Source: Paenibacillus sp. FSL R5-0623 (GTDB taxonomy: Bacteria; Bacillota; Bacilli; Paenibacillales; Paenibacillaceae). Taken from it: a DNA stretch of 64,000 nt. The notes under the pieces are model-generated. The model did not search any database. It worked only from the letters and a program-made list of their open reading frames with translations, and was not told the origin of the DNA. This document shows positions 60,165-64,000 of the stretch, one piece after another. Position 1 is the first letter of the stretch; each line of letters begins with the position of its first letter. The stretch lies in assembly GCF_037974265.1 (NCBI RefSeq), contig NZ_CP150233.1:4340001-4404000 (forward strand), written 5' to 3'. The translations under genes and the position numbers were made by a program.

Positions 60165-61262
60165 TTATTCAGGCCACACCGGAATGCCACCAATGCTGAT
60201 ATTATCTCCAACTTGTTCGATCTCCAACTGATTCAATTGAATGGCCTGATTCATACGTTCCACACCCTCGAATCGGAAGCTTCCAGGTGTATCATAACCG
60301 CCTACAATCTTCGGAGCGATAAACATGAGCAGTCGATCAACCAACCGCGCCTCCAGCATGGCTCCATTCAAGGTACCTCCACCTTCAAGCAAAATTGAAC
60401 CAATGTCACGCTCACCCAACTTGCTAAGTCCGTTTAACAGATCCACACGTGGTCCAGGACCACAGCGTATAATTTCGACGCCGTAGGCTTCCAAACGTTC
60501 AGCAGCTTCAGGACTGGCTTCGTCTGTTGTCAGCACCCATGTCGGAGCAAGACCATCCTTAACCATTTTGGCACCTACGGGAAGACGTAACTTGGAATCC
60601 ACCACAATGCGCACCGGACTAATGCCTTCGACTTGCAAACGGGTTGTAAGTTCCGGATTATCGGCAATCACTGTGTCGACGCCAACCATAATTCCCTGGT
60701 GACGATGACGAAGGGCATGCACAATCTCACGAGCAGGCTCGTTCGAGATCCACTTGCTGTCTCCGCTGCGAGTAGCAATTTTCCCATCCAAAGTTGTAGC
60801 TGTCTTCAACGTCACAAAAGGTAGACCCGTTGTAATATACTTAATGAATTTTTCATTCATGCGTCTTCCACGCTCACGCAGTACGCCAACTTCAACTTCA
60901 ATGCCTTGTTGACGAAGCATGCTTATGCCTCTGCCGGATACTTGCGGATTTGGATCTTCACAACATACCACAACACGTTTCACCTTTTCATGAATCAGGC
61001 GTTCACTACAAGGTGGCGTCTTGCCATAATGACTACAAGGCTCAAGTGTAACGTATACCGTACTTCCTTCTGCATCACTGCCTGCCATGTTAAGTGCATG
61101 CACCTCTGCATGACCGGTTCCACGTTTCAGATGGCTCCCCAGGCCTACAATACGACCTTCTTTTACAACTACACATCCAACGACCGGATTGATGCCCGTC
61201 TGTCCCTGTGCTCGTTCCGCCATATCCAATGCCAGTGCCATATAAAATTCATCATTGATCAT
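60165..61262 (-). CDS. ribD: Bifunctional riboflavin deaminase/reductase RibD
   Basis: Deaminates and reduces the pyrimidine intermediate. The 365 residues have a deaminase domain (GINPVVGCVVVKEG, GHAEVHAL with the zinc His-Glu, ECSHYGKTPPCSE-like YVTLEPCSHYGKTPPCSERL) and a reductase half (KTATTLDGKIATRSGDSKWIS, LLEGGGTLNGAML). First gene of the operon, following the FMN riboswitch terminator. Start ATG at 61262; a TTG two codons earlier is possible. Confidence 0.97.
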   Translation of the reverse strand: MINDEFYMALALDMAERAQGQTGINPVVGCVVVKEGRIVGLGSHLKRGTGHAEVHALNMAGSDAEGSTVYVTLEPCSHYGKTPPCSERLIHEKVKRVVVCCEDPNPQVSGRGISMLRQQGIEVEVGVLRERGRRMNEKFIKYITTGLPFVTLKTATTLDGKIATRSGDSKWISNEPAREIVHALRHRHQGIMVGVDTVIADNPELTTRLQVEGISPVRIVVDSKLRLPVGAKMVKDGLAPTWVLTTDEASPEAAERLEAYGVEIIRCGPGPRVDLLNGLSKLGERDIGSILLEGGGTLNGAMLEARLVDRLLMFIAPKIVGGYDTPGSFRFEGVERMNQAIQLNQLEIEQVGDNISIGGIPVWPE

Positions 61263-61301
61263 TTCCAAATCCGTTCACCCCGCGGTTTAAAGTCTTGTTT
61301 A

Positions 61302-61337
61302 TTAAAAAATCCCCGTCGAACAATCAGTTCGATGGGG
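61302..61337 (-). terminator. Terminator of the rib leader
   Basis: ATCCCCATCGAAC-TGATT-GTTCGACGGGGAT followed by TTTTTTAAT on the minus strand, just before ribD. It would be formed when FMN is bound. Confidence 0.9.
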
Positions 61338-61595
61338 ATGATGAGAGACAAATGTCAACAGCAGGAGTGAAATGGATACAGCACGCCAACACTTTGCCTA
61401 AAACTTCATTTCGGGCAAGTGAAAATAGACACATACCTTAATGAACATCAATTACAGGTAAAGAGCTTTTAAAGTGCGGCATATGTATGGAACTGTCCGA
61501 CGTAACCGGATCTTCCCTGCACAGTGCAAGACATCACACATCGTGACCGTGCAGCAATACTCCTGCTGAATGCAAACCTGTTAGGTCTGCACCTC

Positions 61596-61757
61596 TCCTT
61601 CTCCCATCCAGACTATACTGTCGGTTCTGGAATTACACCAGATCAGCCATCTGCCAATGGCAGACAGGTCACGGACTTTGCATCAAGTGCTGGACACATA
61701 GGTCCTTACACTTCCTGCATCACCGCCGGTAGGGAATTACACCCTGCCCTGAAGGAT
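61596..61757 (-). promoter_or_regulatory. FMN riboswitch (RFN element)
   Basis: Minus-strand conserved blocks in order: ATCCTTCAGGGCAGGGTG, AATTCCCTACCGGCGGTGAT, AGTCCGTGACC, TGGTGTAATTCCAGAACCGAC and GTCTGGATGGGAGAAGGAG. All five pairing elements of the RFN aptamer are present. Controls ribD-E-BA-H by FMN-dependent termination. The segment between the aptamer and the terminator (about 260 nt, 61338-61595) holds a further hairpin (CACTTGCC ... GGCAAAGTG) but no gene. Confidence 0.96.
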
Positions 61758-61776
61758 TGCTTTCGTTATTACTTGG

Positions 61777-61805
61777 ATGTTAGCACTTTAATGCCAAAAA
61801 ATCAA
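61777..61805 (-). promoter_or_regulatory. Sigma-A promoter for the rib operon
   Basis: TTGATT (61800-61805), 17 bases, TAACAT (61777-61782) on the minus strand, about 20 bases before the aptamer. Confidence 0.7.
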
Positions 61806-61857
61806 TTGTTTTTTGTTCCTTTTTGTCACATACTAACTTTAAATAAGCTAAGAAACA

Positions 61858-61893
61858 ACAAAAACCGCTTCCTCTTAAGTGGGTACGGTTTTT
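61858..61893 (-). terminator. Terminator after the 441-residue gene
   Basis: AAAAACCGTACCC-ACTTAAG-AGGAAGCGGTTTTTG on the minus strand with further T-rich sequence, between the unknown gene and the rib promoter. Confidence 0.7.
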
Positions 61894-61928
61894 GCTTGGA
61901 GACACATTTTCACATCCATCGTATCATT

Positions 61929-63254
61929 CTACATATCAGGAAAACACCAGCTCGCCATATGCTTTAATTCTTTGGCATTATGGAATGGAGTGCGGTCAGG
62001 TTCTTGCAGGGGCGAAGTCGGAAGCGGGAACTCTCGTGCGACCCTTCTGATCCAACTTGTGGAATCAATCGCAATAGCCGAGCATTTCCAGCGTCCATTC
62101 GCTCTCGGTCGAAATGTCCCATGTAAATCTGCTTTTCTCGGCATCTCTGGAAAGATACCCTCCAGATATTCGACGATGACGCGTTTGTCTCTGACTTCAT
62201 GACAATAAACTGTCACCCATACACCTTCCCGGACCCGAACAGCATACACATCGCCAGACTGTACCTCCCCGGTACCTGCATCAGGAGATGCCTTTGGCAC
62301 TTTTCCGCGAACACTTCTCTTCTTCTCCAATACACCTAAGATCGTGTCCTTTACAGCTGGACTCTCATCAGGCTTATCCGCAAGAGATATATTATTCAGA
62401 TCAAACTCATGAAATATCTTGTTCAGGTTGTTCTCATTAATTCCGACAGATGAATCCCACCACGCCAGAGGGGCCTGCACTTCAACCCGCACATTGGGGC
62501 GTGCGTCACGTTGGATATAAGAGGTAAATTCCGTGATCATACCAGGATGCTCCGGCGTATCCAGTATGCCAATCAGAGCTAACGTCTCAAGCAAATCACG
62601 GTAGGCATATTCCTTCTGTGTAGGCAAAAGACGTTCCTTCTTGAGCGCTACTGCTGCCTTGCTGTAACGTGTTTTGGGAGGTAACTCGCGCAGCAACGTT
62701 AACACCGCACGGAATGTCCAGCGGTCGTAATCATTGGGTATTGGAATCTCCTTCGCGGTAGCCAGTTCTCGAAGTGCCAACACATATCCAAAAGGATCAC
62801 CGTCCAACGGGGTTCCATTGGTCATCCGCCAATACCATTGCAGCGTCGTGTCGGTTGCTTGATCTACACTTAATCCGCAGATCTTGCAAGTGTTCGAAGA
62901 TGGATATGGCGTATGTTCATGACTTGGCATACTGCTCGCAATAAGCTTGCCCGTAAGCAACGAGCGCCAGATCATGGGTGCGGACCACAAAGAGGATACA
63001 AAAGCCTGCGCTGCATCATTTATCGTCCATTGATTTGCAACTTTTTTCAGCTCAGTAATCGCTTCATCATGTTGCGGACGTACAAATCGATTCGGTTCAT
63101 GCCCAGCTGCCTCTAACGCTTCTCGATCCTTTACGGACAGACTATCCGGAACGACATGCCGCGATGCCTGCAGTTCTTCATCCCACAACGTGCGCTCACT
63201 ATAAATTTGTTTTAACAAGCTTAGCTGAGTAACCATATCCAAGATTTTATTCAT
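61929..63254 (-). CDS. 441-residue protein of unknown function
   Basis: I do not recognise a family. No signal peptide or membrane segment. The first third is helical. A Cys pair in NTCKICGLSVDQ (near 122) may bind metal but has no second pair. A basic helical segment KTRYSKAAVALKKERLLPTQKEYAYRDLLETLALIGILD (near 195) and a C-terminal beta-rich part with GDVYAVRVREGVWVTVYCHEVRDKRVIVEYLEGIFPEM follow. The start is uncertain (AAAGG abuts the ATG; a TTG five codons later has better spacing). Monocistronic between ppiB and rib, each with its own terminator. Confidence 0.8.
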   Translation of the reverse strand: MNKILDMVTQLSLLKQIYSERTLWDEELQASRHVVPDSLSVKDREALEAAGHEPNRFVRPQHDEAITELKKVANQWTINDAAQAFVSSLWSAPMIWRSLLTGKLIASSMPSHEHTPYPSSNTCKICGLSVDQATDTTLQWYWRMTNGTPLDGDPFGYVLALRELATAKEIPIPNDYDRWTFRAVLTLLRELPPKTRYSKAAVALKKERLLPTQKEYAYRDLLETLALIGILDTPEHPGMITEFTSYIQRDARPNVRVEVQAPLAWWDSSVGINENNLNKIFHEFDLNNISLADKPDESPAVKDTILGVLEKKRSVRGKVPKASPDAGTGEVQSGDVYAVRVREGVWVTVYCHEVRDKRVIVEYLEGIFPEMPRKADLHGTFRPRANGRWKCSAIAIDSTSWIRRVAREFPLPTSPLQEPDRTPFHNAKELKHMASWCFPDM

Positions 63255-63288
63255 CCTTTCTAATCATCGATTTCAAGTATGTAAAAAA

Positions 63289-63324
63289 ATAAAAAAAGTG
63301 CTTCTATAAAAGAAGCACTTCATG
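63289..63324 (-). terminator. Intrinsic terminator after ppiB
   Basis: GAAGTGCTTCT-TTTA-TAGAAGCACTT followed by TTTTT on the minus strand. Confidence 0.9.
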
Positions 63325-63349
63325 TTTGGATCCAGTTAAGGTGAAGGTA

Positions 63350-63781
63350 TTAAGCTTCTACAACTTCAACAGTTTCCATTTTGTCTTTACCTTCTAAAGC
63401 GTCCACGAATTCCATACCTTTAGTTACTTTACCAAATACAGTATGTTGTCCATCCAAATGTGGTTGAGGTTGGTAGCAGATGTAGAACTGGCTTCCACCT
63501 GTGTTACGGCCAGCATGTGCCATAGCAAGTGTTCCGCGCTCATGTTTGTTGGGGTTAATTTCACAGTTGATTGTGTAACCTGGGCCACCTGCACCGGAAC
63601 CGTTAGGGCATCCGCCTTGAGCTACAAAGCCCGGGATAACACGGTGGAATGTAAGACCATTGTAGAAACCGGAGTTAGCCAGTTTCTCAAAGTTTGCTAC
63701 TGTGTTTGGAGCTTCTTGATCGAACAGATCGATCAAAACTTCTCCGCCGTTTGCCAATTTAATTTTCGCTTGTTTCGCCAT
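63350..63781 (-). CDS. ppiB: Cyclophilin-type peptidyl-prolyl isomerase
   Basis: Cytoplasmic proline isomerase. The 143 residues contain FHRVIPGFVAQGGCPNGSGAGGPGY near 49 (catalytic Arg in FHRV), NTGGSQFYICYQPQPHLDGQHTVFGKV and the C-terminal GMEFVDAL. Start MAKQAKIKLANGG at 63781, with AAAGGAG eight to nine bases upstream. Confidence 0.97.
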   Translation of the reverse strand: MAKQAKIKLANGGEVLIDLFDQEAPNTVANFEKLANSGFYNGLTFHRVIPGFVAQGGCPNGSGAGGPGYTINCEINPNKHERGTLAMAHAGRNTGGSQFYICYQPQPHLDGQHTVFGKVTKGMEFVDALEGKDKMETVEVVEA

Positions 63782-63933
63782 ATGTAAATGACTCCTTTCG
63801 TATTGACCATCGTTAATGGTGCCAGAACGCATGACCCTGGGCCAAGCATTACAGCACTTTTCTTAGTGTACACCGAAAATGTCTGGATCGCAAAAAAAAC
63901 GGCAACTTTTTTCATGATTTAGTTCAAATACGC

Positions 63934-63978
63934 AAAAAGCAGACGAAAAAGGAAGGTCCCTTTTCATCTGCTTCAACT
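63934..63978 (-). terminator. Terminator of a minus-strand gene beyond the window
   Basis: AAGCAGATGAAAAGGGA ... TTTTTCGTCTGCTT followed by TTTGCG on the minus strand. It probably ends the next gene, which starts past 64000. Confidence 0.65.
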
Positions 63979-64000
63979 GCAAAATCCCTATATCTTGAAT

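Overview
The window is a low-to-moderate GC, endospore-forming Firmicute chromosome, most likely Paenibacillus or a close relative. The evidence is spoIVA, spmAB, dacB, ypeB, a SpoVIF-like gene and ytfJ; a gene order that follows the Bacillus subtilis ppiB-rib-scp-dac-spm-res ... serA ... cmk-der-gpsA-spoIVA-hup-mtrB-hep-men-ndk-cheR-aro-trp segment almost block for block; and Gram-positive RNA regulators (TRAP site, T-box, FMN riboswitch). Nearly all genes lie on the minus strand. Only serA and a polysaccharide deacetylase lipoprotein are on the plus strand. I saw no IS element, prophage, tRNA, rRNA or CRISPR array.

Region by region, in plus coordinates: 1-8074 is the aromatic supraoperon (aroC-aroB-aroH, then trpE-D-C-F-B, with trpB cut by the window edge). 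A second promoter directly behind aroH starts the trp leader, which carries a textbook 11-triplet TRAP binding site and, far downstream, an intrinsic terminator just before trpE. cheR and ndk follow. 9580-14640 is a menaquinone/prenyl block (hepT, a small unknown, ubiX-like, ubiA-like, menG, hepS, an unknown membrane-anchored protein). 14760-15425 holds mtrB (the TRAP regulator itself) and HU. 15641-19435 is a three-gene CUT2-type ABC transporter whose leader carries a perfect TGTGATC/GATCACA dyad. 19571-25785 holds spoIVA with a sigma-E promoter, a YphF-like lipoprotein, a ferredoxin, a nucleotidyltransferase-like protein, DUF2768, a SpoVIF-like protein, gpsA and plsY. 25797-34250 holds der, an S1-domain protein, plsC, cmk, ypfB-like, a PilZ protein, ypeB (without sleB beside it), a 56-residue Cys-rich protein, prsW and a MecA-family adaptor. 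34436-37694 holds small membrane proteins, the deacetylase, a phosphoesterase and a CPBP protease.

38030-40113 is serA behind a T-box leader. 40356-43994 is a 1212-residue collagen-like, BclA-type surface protein with six interspersed modules resembling chitin-binding domains. 44189-49972 is resABCDE (cytochrome c maturation and redox two-component system). 50107-57496 holds rluB, a secreted trypsin-like protease, spmB-spmA-dacB, ytfJ-ytfI and scpB-scpA. 57601-61805 is the ribD-E-BA-H operon under an FMN riboswitch. 61929-63781 holds an unrecognised 441-residue protein and ppiB.

The functional themes are amino-acid and cofactor biosynthesis controlled at the RNA level, envelope and phospholipid synthesis, and sporulation. 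The most rewarding things to examine are the architecture of the trp leader (TRAP site at the very 5' end, over 300 nt from its terminator, with mtrB in the same window), the modular collagen protein with regularly interrupted Gly-X-Thr repeats, and the operator-like palindrome in front of the transporter. I found no convincing undescribed multi-gene system.
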